Below are positions 25,831-33,203 of a stretch of 64,000 bases of DNA, piece by piece. Source of the DNA: Acidobacteriota bacterium (GTDB lineage Bacteria > Acidobacteriota > Blastocatellia > RBC074); the NCBI GenBank assembly GCA_018268995.1, contig JAFDVL010000002.1, forward strand, positions 1 through 64,000. Reading direction: 5' to 3'. Under the pieces are notes generated by a model that was given only the letters and a program-made list of their open reading frames with translations, did not search any database and was not told where the DNA came from. A program made the position numbers and the translations under genes. The first letter of the stretch is position 1. The number at the start of each line of letters is the position of its first letter.

Positions 25831-26730
25831 TCAATCATTCTTTTCACGTTCCGCTATGGCATGTACGATAGTGCGATAATCTTCGGGCACCCGGCCACAA
25901 AAATGCGCCTTTAAGTTTAACTGTGCTCCCCAATCTTGTCGCCTTACAATAGCCTCGGCCATCATTGGCTCTATCCCTGCTGCACGTAATGTGGCGGCAA
26001 CTTGTTCCAGTTCTCGTGCCCGTCGTTCACCGTGTTCAATAATCCGGCTGATTGCATAACCTGCCAGACTACTCCAATTCATTCCAGGATACGACTCCTC
26101 AAGGGAAGCAAATACGCGTTCATCTGCTCCATATTTCACAGCACCCAAGGCGCACTCCAATAACAATGCCTCCAATCCTTTGACGATAACACTACGACAC
26201 ATCTTGACTGCCACTGCTGCCCCAATCTGTTCAGAGACGATATCAAACCGCATCCCAAAAGGCGAAAGTAAGTCCGCCAGCGACTGAGCGGCGCTACCTC
26301 CCAACAGCATCGGTACCTTGTGACCATATGGTGGTATAGGGGCCATAACAGCGGCCTCGACGAAACTCGCTCCTGTGGCAGAAATCGTCCCATTAATCTC
26401 GCGCTTTGTTTCAGGAGAAACCGAGTTAAGATCAGCATAACAATGGCCCGTGTGTAAATAAGGGGCTGTTTGTTCTGCTGCCTCAACCGCTGAGCTTGCA
26501 GTGACAACGGATAGCAAAATCTCGCTATTTAATAATAGTTGTTGCGTTGATTCGTATAACGTTACGACTGCGTTCCTTGCACGTTCTTGAATTTGTTCGC
26601 CGCGCCCTGGTGTATGTGTGTGAATGTCAAAAGCACTGAGGTGTGAAATACCAGCTTCACGCAAACCGCTTGCAATATGAAACCCCGCCTCTCCAAATCC
26701 AATAAAGCCTATTTTAAAATTTTTTCTCAT
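25831..26730 (-). CDS. NAD(P)-binding beta-hydroxyacid dehydrogenase-like protein (DUF1932 type)
   Basis: The protein has 299 residues. The N-terminus is a Rossmann fold (IGFIGFGEAGFHIASGL, GxGxxG at about residue 10), followed by LLNSEILLSVVTASSAVEAAEQ. The substrate-binding motif near residue 120 (SFVEAAVMAPIPPYGHKVPMLLGG) resembles the 6-phosphogluconate/3-hydroxyisobutyrate dehydrogenase family, and VAVKMCRSVIVKGLEALLLE carries the catalytic Lys. The C-terminal helical part fits DUF1932. Enzymes of this type oxidise small hydroxy acids or reduce the matching aldehydes; the substrate here is unknown. It is single, with CTCCTTA (AAGGAG on the coding strand) just before the start. Confidence 0.88.
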   Translation of the reverse strand: MRKNFKIGFIGFGEAGFHIASGLREAGISHLSAFDIHTHTPGRGEQIQERARNAVVTLYESTQQLLLNSEILLSVVTASSAVEAAEQTAPYLHTGHCYADLNSVSPETKREINGTISATGASFVEAAVMAPIPPYGHKVPMLLGGSAAQSLADLLSPFGMRFDIVSEQIGAAVAVKMCRSVIVKGLEALLLECALGAVKYGADERVFASLEESYPGMNWSSLAGYAISRIIEHGERRARELEQVAATLRAAGIEPMMAEAIVRRQDWGAQLNLKAHFCGRVPEDYRTIVHAIAEREKND

Positions 26731-26950
26731 GTTTACTCCTTATTTACCACACTAATTTTCGATGCGCGTGCTTTGCCATCTCTACTCATATCTCTTTTTT
26801 GACACCCTTGCAAAACAGTCACTCCTTATTTGCACTATGTCATTTCAAATCGTATTTGAACGATTGACTTTTCTGCTTCGGGTGGGCAAAATGCCATTTC
26901 TTTTAAGCTGGTGTTAGGTAAAAACCTGAGTAACATCGCTTATCTTCTTT

Positions 26951-27026
<76 letters not shown>

Positions 27027-27042
27027 ATTAAATCAATAAGTT

Positions 27043-27065
27043 AAGGCCATTGAATTGATGGCCTT
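27043..27065 (+). terminator. Intrinsic terminator after tRNA-Phe
   Basis: 8-bp stem AAGGCCAT / ATGGCCTT with a 7-base loop and TTGCTTTT behind it. Confidence 0.8.
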
Positions 27066-27072
27066 TTGCTTT

Positions 27073-27096
27073 TACTCCCACATCTACTCCCACATC
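27073..27096. repeat. Two perfect 12-bp tandem repeats, possible integrase arm sites
   Basis: TACTCCCACATC occurs twice head to tail (27073-27084 and 27085-27096). Repeats of this length and period just beside a tRNA 3' end resemble the arm-type binding sites of tyrosine integrases. No integrase gene is present in the window. Confidence 0.55.
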
Positions 27097-27137
27097 TGAC
27101 ATCTAAGGATAAATATTTTGTAAATACTTTTCCAGTC

Positions 27138-27188
27138 CGCTTGCTTGGGTGCAAGAGGTCGGGCGTTCAAATCGCCCCAGGCTGACCA
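27138..27188 (+). pseudogene. 3' fragment of a second tRNA (att-site remnant)
   Basis: A stem CTTGC/GCAAG around TTGGGT, a variable AGGTC, a full T arm GGGCG-TTCAAAT-CGCCC and the end CAGGCTGACCA match the 3' half of a tRNA. The TTGGGT loop would suit a proline tRNA. The 5' half is absent. From the discriminator base onward it shares the 14-bp sequence ACCAATTAAATCAA with tRNA-Phe (27023-27036 and 27185-27198), as expected for duplicated attachment-site sequence. Confidence 0.65.
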
Positions 27189-27234
27189 ATTAAATCAACC
27201 ATTTATAACCTTTACAATCATTCGCGTGTTGTGT

Positions 27235-27255
27235 TGCGGACTCTTCTGCGGACTC
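27235..27255. repeat. Second pair of 12-bp-period direct repeats
   Basis: TGCGGACTC occurs at 27235-27243 and 27247-27255, again with a 12-bp period and just downstream of the tRNA fragment. This parallels the pair at 27073-27096 and suggests a second integrase arm-site cluster. Confidence 0.5.
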
Positions 27256-27421
27256 ATTGAAATCCAATTGCATTATTTCACTCTAAAACTATCTTTAGCC
27301 TGCCCGTAGAGAGTGCGCGTTTATCATCAGGCTGCACCGCCTTCTGACAGTTATTTAGGCACAGGTCGGGGATAATCCATTTTCGTTGGATAGACCACGA
27401 GGACAAGGAAGTGTTGATTTA

Positions 27422-27452
27422 TTGACTCCGCTGGTGGCGACACCTGTATAAT
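27422..27452 (+). promoter_or_regulatory. Promoter with long spacer before the first Cys-rich gene
   Basis: TTGACT (27422-27427) and a perfect TATAAT (27447-27452) are separated by 19 bp, longer than the usual 17 bp. A 19-20-bp spacer is a feature of promoters twisted into activity by MerR-family metal sensors; a short dyad GGTG-GCGA-CACC lies in the spacer. No merR gene is in the window, so this link is inference. Confidence 0.6.
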
Positions 27453-27489
27453 GCCGATGATGTGTGAACGGAGATTTTCAAGCAAGGGA

Positions 27490-27816
27490 ATGATCATTGT
27501 TGCCCTGCCCTTCTGTCTGTTGTGGGCAACGTTGGCTTGCAATCTGATTTGTGCCTCACACCTGGAAGAGTCATCGCAATGTAGTGTCGTACTTTGCCCG
27601 GCTTTCGTCTCAGACTCGCACGAGGATGATTGTTGCCCACTCTCGGTTGTGACGGGACTGCATCCTGAAAACCGCTTGTTGGCGGCATTGAATATTCCGT
27701 CCGCTGCTCCGCCTTCTGCCGTTCAGTCTCGTTCGTTTTGTAGAACACCGCGACACCACACGATCATACCGACGATTAGCCCGCCTTTTGAACGACTCTG
27801 TACGCTTCGTATCTAG
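27490..27816 (+). CDS. Small exported Cys-rich protein at the head of metal block A
   Basis: The protein has 108 residues from the ATG at 27490, which follows AAGGGA. An earlier ATG at 27451 overlaps the -10 box of the promoter and would lie upstream of the expected transcript start. The N-terminus is one hydrophobic helix (IIVALPFCLLWATLACNLIC), followed by Cys-containing segments SSQCSVVLCPAF and SHEDDCCPLSVVTG. The pattern of a membrane helix, a Cys, and then an acidic DDCC cluster parallels the proteins at 36610 and 50236, and the ends of all three genes share a similar CTTCG...TAATCC stretch. I read it as a distant or partly degenerate member of the same family. The role is unknown; metal binding at the periplasmic face is plausible. 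Confidence 0.55.
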   Translation: MIIVALPFCLLWATLACNLICASHLEESSQCSVVLCPAFVSDSHEDDCCPLSVVTGLHPENRLLAALNIPSAAPPSAVQSRSFCRTPRHHTIIPTISPPFERLCTLRI

Positions 27817-27906
27817 CTAATCCCCCATGTGTGGCTTCGAGAGCTTGTGCTTCTGCTGAAGTGCAGGAGTAGTTCTGTCTATTCATTTCATTCGGGAGAT
27901 TTGCAG

Positions 27907-28815
27907 ATGAAAACCCTCTTCGTCTTTTTATTGTTGTTGGGAGCGTGCGCTCAATTTTCTTTCGCCCAAACAACCACCCAACTCGTAGGGCAGATTGTCT
28001 GTTGTGAAGATTGCTGGATGCGTGCCGACCGGAAAACGGTGTCTTACGGAACGCCAGCAGACTTAGCCAAAGCCGCCGAATGTGTGGGTAATGGCGATCC
28101 GACGTTACTGGCAGTATTGGGGTATGATGGCAAGACCACGTTCTATCAATTGGAAGCAGGCAAATATAAGAAGCCTGGCAAAAACTGGCTCGAACTCATC
28201 GGCAGCCGGGTTGCCGTCACAGGAGCGACGCGCGCGAAGAAGGACAAACATTTTCTTCGCGTAGATGAACTCAAAGTACTTGCCACTCCGCAGCAGATTG
28301 CGCCTGCACCGAATGTCATCGGTCAGGAAGCTGCACTGGTTCTCAAAGACCTTTTTGGCAACGAGCAATCACTGAATGCTTATCGTGGTCGCGTCGTAGT
28401 GCTGAATTTCTGGGCGACCTGGTGTGGGCCTTGCATCAAAGAAATGCCTGATCTGGCAGCGATCCAAAATCAATATGCGGCGCTGGGCGTGCAGGTGATC
28501 GGTGCGGCGGCGGACACGTTGGCAGAACAGAAAGCAGTACGCGCCTTCATCACCAAAGCAAAGGTGAATTTCCCGATCTGGCTGGGCGCGACAACCGCAG
28601 ATATGGCGCGTTTCGGACTTGGCCCGGCTTTGCCCGGCACGGCTATTATCGGGCGTGATGGAAAGATAGTTGCGGTCTATCAAGGCATCATTAAAGAGGC
28701 TGAGGTAAGAAAACAACTGGATACGTTGATTGCCAAATCGCAGCGCGAAGTTAAGGATCAAATAGCCCAAGCGCGCCAAGTGCAAAAGCCGGAGACGGCC
28801 AGCGTGCCGAGTTGA
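27907..28815 (+). CDS. TlpA/ResA-like thioredoxin with an extra N-terminal Cys domain
   Basis: The protein has 302 residues with a signal peptide (about residues 1-22, ending SFAQT). The start ATG at 27907 has GGGAG 9 bases upstream. Residues about 23-125 form an extra domain with the motif CCEDCW and a segment WLELIGSRVAVTG. The C-terminal domain (about 135-280) is TlpA-like: VVLNFWATWCGPCIKEMPDL with the redox CGPC, then GVQVIGAAAD and the cis-Pro region LPGTAIIGRDGKIV. Such proteins reduce disulfides in the periplasm, often for metalloprotein maturation. Its neighbours (Cys-rich protein before, barrel-like protein behind) suggest a role in metal handling. Confidence 0.88.
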   Translation: MKTLFVFLLLLGACAQFSFAQTTTQLVGQIVCCEDCWMRADRKTVSYGTPADLAKAAECVGNGDPTLLAVLGYDGKTTFYQLEAGKYKKPGKNWLELIGSRVAVTGATRAKKDKHFLRVDELKVLATPQQIAPAPNVIGQEAALVLKDLFGNEQSLNAYRGRVVVLNFWATWCGPCIKEMPDLAAIQNQYAALGVQVIGAAADTLAEQKAVRAFITKAKVNFPIWLGATTADMARFGLGPALPGTAIIGRDGKIVAVYQGIIKEAEVRKQLDTLIAKSQREVKDQIAQARQVQKPETASVPS

Positions 28816-28842
28816 CCGCTCTGACCGGGCGAAGGCCGCGCC

Positions 28843-29382
28843 GTGAGCGGGGCAGGAAATACCAATCAGGAAAAATGGACGTTCAGCGTGCGGGGGATTC
28901 CGAATGTCGTCCCGCGCGCACAAATCCGCACGACCCTCACCTATCGGTTGCAGCCGCGATTGACGACGGGCATTGAATTCAACCCTCGTGCGGCAGCACC
29001 GGGCGACCGGGTGAATCCGCTGGTCAACTGGGTAGCAGTCACAGAGACGGCGCGACGTCCGGCGTTGATTGTCGGCACAAGTTCTGACCGCATCGGAACA
29101 CCGCGCGGGCAATCCTTCTATGCCACCTTCAGCAAAAATCTCAGCGGCGAAACAGGGCTACCTCTCGCACCCTATGTCGGAGTGTCTTACGGCACGTATG
29201 AACACCGCTGGCTGCCGCTGGCAGGGCTGACAGTAAACTTCACACGGAAGCTCGCTGCGACCGTGATTTATGATGGTGTGCGCGTGCATCCCTTGCTGAA
29301 CTATGCACACGGGCGACACGTCTTCTCCTTTGTGCTGGCCTTTGCCAATCAACCCGGCGTCAGTTACAGCGTTTCGTTTTGA
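28843..29382 (+). CDS. Putative beta-barrel-like protein
   Basis: The protein has 179 residues and starts at GTG. It has alternating hydrophobic/polar strands with aromatic edges (IRTTLTYRLQPRLTTGIEFN, PYVGVSYGTYEHRW, AATVIYDGVRVHPLLNY, HVFSFVLAF) and ends in Phe (GVSYSVSF), the pattern of an outer-membrane barrel with a terminal beta-signal. No signal peptide is present at this start, so the N-terminus may be missing or the gene may be a truncated copy. It follows the TlpA-like gene by 27 bp on the same strand. No family was recognised. Confidence 0.55.
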   Translation: MSGAGNTNQEKWTFSVRGIPNVVPRAQIRTTLTYRLQPRLTTGIEFNPRAAAPGDRVNPLVNWVAVTETARRPALIVGTSSDRIGTPRGQSFYATFSKNLSGETGLPLAPYVGVSYGTYEHRWLPLAGLTVNFTRKLAATVIYDGVRVHPLLNYAHGRHVFSFVLAFANQPGVSYSVSF

Positions 29383-29485
29383 CCAGAGCAGTACCCTGGC
29401 GTAGCTTACATTTTCCCGACATTTATCGTGGAACGGTGAAACTTTATAAGGTGCATAGTCAACTTGCCTCTCCCTGTTTTCCCAG

Positions 29486-31918
29486 CTAAAACCGAAACTT
29501 CACGCCTGCCTGCACCAAACGCGGCATCCCTGGCATAATGCCACGCCGCCGATCTGCGATGTAGGTTTCATCCCCCAGATTCTTCGTCGTCAAAAACACG
29601 GTCGGCGCAAACCGCTCAAATCCGCCAATGCGATAATTCACCGTCGCGTTCCAGAGGCCATACGCGGGCAATAAACCGCGCTGTCCGTTTGCCGACGACG
29701 CGACCGTGTTCAGATCATCGCCGAACTGCTGCCCGACGTAGACATATTCCAGCAGCGCGTCCAAGCCCTTCGGATGTGAATAGCCGAAATTCAAATTCAG
29801 CAATTGTTCCGGCGCGTAAATCAACCGCTTGCCTGTGATGCGTGTCGTCGCAAACCCGCTCACATTCGAGAAACGCGTGCCGCGATATTCGGCGACCGGA
29901 ATCCAGGTGTAGGCCGTGCGCACATAAAAATTATGCGGCGAATCCACGAGCGTGCCGAAGTCCACGCGCCCCGCGAATTCAACCCCCTGATGCAACGTCT
30001 CGCCCGCGCTCGTCAGCGTCGCACCAACTCCGCCTGACAAGTTTGCGGGGACGATTTGGTTTTGATAATCCAGCCGGAAAAACGCCGCATCCAGGCGCAA
30101 GCCTTTCATCGGCAGCGAACGCAAGCCGGCTTCATAATTCCACGACAATTCCGGTTCCAGTTCGACGACACCGCCCGTGCCGCTGATGATGTCGGCGGGG
30201 CGCGGCGGCGCAAAACCGCGATGCACGCCGGCAAAGATCGTCACGTTGTCTGTTGGGCTGAGCGACACGCCGAAGCCCGGAATCACTTGTGTCACATTGG
30301 TCTTGCCCGTGACATTCGGCGTCACGAGGCGGTTCGTGCGTTCGATGTTGACGTGCTCAATGCGCACGCCCGGCGTGAGCGCGAGCTTGCGGAACAAAAA
30401 GCGATGCTGAAGGTAGCCTGACACCGCAGAGTTTTTGCGCCCGTTATCTTCAGATGCCATGCCGCCCCGTCCGTTCGGGCCGAGCCTGTCGTTGTTGAGC
30501 TGAACGCGATTTTGCTCTTCACGATGCCAACGAAAGCCGAGATCGGTTTCGCCCGCGCGACTTGATAGCTTCAATCGTGGATCAATGCCGAACGTGTCGT
30601 AGCCGCGCAAGCGCCCTTCATTGCCGCACAGGGTGTTGAGTTCGGCAAGACCGTTACAACCGTTGTTGCCGCGCCGATTCGGACGTTGATCGGAATTCGA
30701 CGATTGCCGCCACCAGTCGCGTTTGAAATGCGCGCCGTACACCGCCGTCGTGAAAACCGCGCGGCTGTTGATGGCGTTCGTGTACAACATTGAAGCGCCC
30801 CAGCGGTCGCCGTAAAAGAAATCGTTCCTGAAAGGATTGAAGCGCGGATTGGCGGCGAATTCGGCCTCCGTCAAACCTGAATAGGTTATGTTGGAATCTT
30901 CGCCGTAGTAGTTGCCTTTGAAGCTGAGCGTTTGTGTCGCATCCCGATTCAAACTTGTCACGCTTTTGACCAGCACGTCATTCAATTTCGAGAACATATT
31001 TTCGCGCGCGCCCTCGCCGCGTTTGTACAGGTAGTCAAATAGCACGCCCGTGCGTCCTGCACCTTCGCCAAAGCTCGTGCCGATGCTGCCGTAGCCATTG
31101 AAATAGTGCCGACTGCCGCCGATCAAGGTCAATGAACCATGCACACCATCGGTCGGCGGCGTGGGCGTGATGTAATTCAGCAAACCACCGAGCGTGTTTG
31201 GCCCGTTGGCGATTTGGCCGGAGCCTTTCAAGATTTCAATGCCGCTGTAACGTTCAATCGGCGGGTGATAGTACGCATCCGTATCGCCATACGGCGCATG
31301 ACCGAGCGGGACGCCGTCTTCCAGCAACAACACTTTGGCCGAACGATTCGGATCAAGCCCACGAATGCTGATCGAAGGCCGCAAGCCCAAGCCTTCCTCA
31401 TCGCGCACATAGACGCCCGTGAATTTGCGCAGGGCTTCGTTGAAGGTGAAGGGCCGCGCGATGTCGAGCGTTTGCCGATCCAACACTTCAACCGAGCCGG
31501 GAATGCGTTGCAACTCCTCGGGCGTGGCGGCGATTTCGGTGGCGATGACGCTGACGTTTTCGGTCAGGCTGCCGGGGCGCAAGGTGAAGTTTGCCACGCG
31601 AGAGTTAGCTTCGAGCGTGACTTGTTGCGAGACGACCGAGAAGCCCGTGCTGACGGCGCTGACCAGATATTCGCCCGGCTGCAAATTTTCCAAGCGATAG
31701 CTGCCGGACGCTTCGGTGGTTGCGGTGCGCTCAAAGCCGGAATTGACGCGGCGCACTTTGACGGTCGCGCCGACAATACCTGCACCAGTCACATCTGTGA
31801 CCATGCCGGACAGCGCGCCCGATCCGATGACGGATTGCGCGGAAAGAGCAAGAGACGCGAGTAGACAGAACAAGACGGCACTGCCGCTACGAAAAAAGGG
31901 GTGAAGTGAATGAAGCAT
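29486..31918 (-). CDS. TonB-dependent receptor with carboxypeptidase-like regulatory domain
   Basis: The protein has 810 residues. Signal peptide to about residue 29 (ALSAQ), then a CarboxypepD_reg-like domain (GSGALSGMVTDVTGAGIVGA to about residue 115), the plug (TPEELQRIPGSVEVLDRQTL, LRKFTGVYVRDEEGLGLRPSISIRG, LNYITPTPP), and a 22-strand barrel ending in VKFRF. The plug motifs resemble the FecA-like/ferric citrate group (Fe-transport type, with GLGLRPSISIRGLDPNRS). It imports a metal chelate, probably iron or another transition metal, powered by TonB. CAGGAGGATTCCAT precedes the ATG. It is the third gene of a leftward set with the receptor at 33204 and the CbiX-like gene. Confidence 0.92.
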   Translation of the reverse strand: MLHSLHPFFRSGSAVLFCLLASLALSAQSVIGSGALSGMVTDVTGAGIVGATVKVRRVNSGFERTATTEASGSYRLENLQPGEYLVSAVSTGFSVVSQQVTLEANSRVANFTLRPGSLTENVSVIATEIAATPEELQRIPGSVEVLDRQTLDIARPFTFNEALRKFTGVYVRDEEGLGLRPSISIRGLDPNRSAKVLLLEDGVPLGHAPYGDTDAYYHPPIERYSGIEILKGSGQIANGPNTLGGLLNYITPTPPTDGVHGSLTLIGGSRHYFNGYGSIGTSFGEGAGRTGVLFDYLYKRGEGARENMFSKLNDVLVKSVTSLNRDATQTLSFKGNYYGEDSNITYSGLTEAEFAANPRFNPFRNDFFYGDRWGASMLYTNAINSRAVFTTAVYGAHFKRDWWRQSSNSDQRPNRRGNNGCNGLAELNTLCGNEGRLRGYDTFGIDPRLKLSSRAGETDLGFRWHREEQNRVQLNNDRLGPNGRGGMASEDNGRKNSAVSGYLQHRFLFRKLALTPGVRIEHVNIERTNRLVTPNVTGKTNVTQVIPGFGVSLSPTDNVTIFAGVHRGFAPPRPADIISGTGGVVELEPELSWNYEAGLRSLPMKGLRLDAAFFRLDYQNQIVPANLSGGVGATLTSAGETLHQGVEFAGRVDFGTLVDSPHNFYVRTAYTWIPVAEYRGTRFSNVSGFATTRITGKRLIYAPEQLLNLNFGYSHPKGLDALLEYVYVGQQFGDDLNTVASSANGQRGLLPAYGLWNATVNYRIGGFERFAPTVFLTTKNLGDETYIADRRRGIMPGMPRLVQAGVKFRF

Positions 31919-32008
31919 ATGGAATCCTCCTGAACCTGGGGAAAATCATTTTGTTTTTCTGACACAAAGTCTGTTTATATTTTCAATGGACAACGAGCCG
32001 ATTGGCTT

Positions 32009-32188
32009 TCAACTCCGGTGTCGCCAACGCACTAGCAACCAATCGCCCAGCATCATCAACAGCAGCGACGCCCCCACCGCAGGCATTACTACGCCGAGCG
32101 AACAGATAACAGCCATCAGCCACGCAGCGGGTTTGGGCGATTGCGGTTTGAGGGGAAAGACGGTCTTGCCTTGCGGACGGAGTTCGCC
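32009..32188 (-). pseudogene. C-terminal fragment of a PepSY-type membrane protein
   Basis: A 59-residue open frame without a start codon. It begins right behind a stop (32189-32191) and reads a Pro/Lys-rich linker (QGKTVFPLKPQSPKPAAWLM) followed by a hydrophobic helix (VVMPAVGASLLLMMLGDWLL) and a basic end (VRWRHRS). This is the usual C-terminus of PepSY-associated membrane proteins (the PL-x-VF-P-x-W pattern, a final helix, then Arg/His). The frame overlaps the last 73 bases of the CbiX-like gene in another frame. I infer a deletion or frameshift joined the CbiX reading frame onto a former PepSY gene. PepSY membrane proteins often accompany TonB-dependent receptors. Confidence 0.5.
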
Positions 32189-33126
32189 TTACGCAGCGAT
32201 TCACGCACCGAAACCAACACCCACTCTGTCAGCCTTTCATCCGGCAACAGAGCTTGATTGGGAAGCGTGTAATCAAGTCCTTCAAGTCGCTTTTTGATGC
32301 CGCGCTCAATGCCGCCGTAAGACAACAGCAGTGGCACGACCAGCGCCCGGCGATTTTCTGCTTTGATGCTTGTGATCAATTGACGCAGTTCCGCTGTAGC
32401 CTGATCGCGGATCGGTGCAGGCGCATCATCACGCACGGTCAGATAGCGAATATCGCGGAACGAACTTGAACGTTTCATCTGCTCTGCGAGTACTGCCATA
32501 TCCGCCAGCCACTTCTTATTTTCCTCGTCCGGCACGGGGCCGTGCGCGACCAGCACAACCGTTTCTTGAGACGGTTTTTGACTAATGGTTTGCGCTCGCG
32601 CGAGTAAAATCTGAGCGACCAGCAAATGACGACCTAGTGCTGCTGTCATGTGAACCGGAACAGGTAGATCAATCGGCTTCGTCGGATCGGTGCTATGTGC
32701 GGCGTACTCTCCGCCTCCATGCCCGTGACTCATCCGGGCGAAGATCGCCAAATCTGCCGGAGCGTCAGAAATCACACCGAGCAGGTATTGCGTGGAGGTG
32801 ACAACAGAACTATGCGGCGAGACGAACAGCGGCACAGCAACAATTTCGCTGACGCCTCGGCTGACCAGACGATGGATCGCGGCTTCGATATTACCTTTGG
32901 TCGCCATACCGAAAGCAACTTCGGACGGATAAGTCTTGTCGGTCGCCTGTGCCAATTTGTTGACTTCGTTATTCCAATCCGCATTGCCGCCGTGCGCAAG
33001 AATCAGAACGCCCGGTTTCCCTGACTTGGGCGAAGCGGGATGCGAGTGATGCTGCGCCTGCGCCATCAGACTGCAAAGCGAAAGGGCAAGACCAATCATG
33101 AATTTGCTGACTCGTATTGTGTTCAT
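32116..33126 (-). CDS. Exported CbiX-like (sirohydrochlorin chelatase-type) protein
   Basis: The protein has 336 residues with a signal peptide (about residues 1-24, ending LMAQAQ) and then a His-rich start (HHSH). Two CbiX-like halves follow: GVLILAHGGNADWN near residue 40, with the metal-binding-type His, and VVLVAHGPVPDEENK near residue 200; a third motif is SHGHGGGEYAAH. CbiX/SirB enzymes insert Co or Fe into sirohydrochlorin in the cytoplasm, but exported versions are known in acidobacteria next to TonB-dependent receptors, where metal binding rather than chelation is likely. The last 20 residues (ARPSFPSNRNRPNPLRG) are probably out-of-frame sequence of the PepSY fragment described at 32009. 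It lies between two receptor genes on the same strand. Confidence 0.82.
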   Translation of the reverse strand: MNTIRVSKFMIGLALSLCSLMAQAQHHSHPASPKSGKPGVLILAHGGNADWNNEVNKLAQATDKTYPSEVAFGMATKGNIEAAIHRLVSRGVSEIVAVPLFVSPHSSVVTSTQYLLGVISDAPADLAIFARMSHGHGGGEYAAHSTDPTKPIDLPVPVHMTAALGRHLLVAQILLARAQTISQKPSQETVVLVAHGPVPDEENKKWLADMAVLAEQMKRSSSFRDIRYLTVRDDAPAPIRDQATAELRQLITSIKAENRRALVVPLLLSYGGIERGIKKRLEGLDYTLPNQALLPDERLTEWVLVSVRESLRKANSVRKARPSFPSNRNRPNPLRG

Positions 33127-33203
33127 TTTTGTTTCTCCGTTTTTTGCGCCCTGAGTTCGATGGAAATGATGTTCACACTGACTCGAAAGCTTCTTTCGTC
33201 AAT

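Noticed and set aside
30056..31864. Plus-strand frames of 120-240 residues over the receptor gene
   Set aside because: Shadows of the receptor coding strand, caused by GC-rich third positions.
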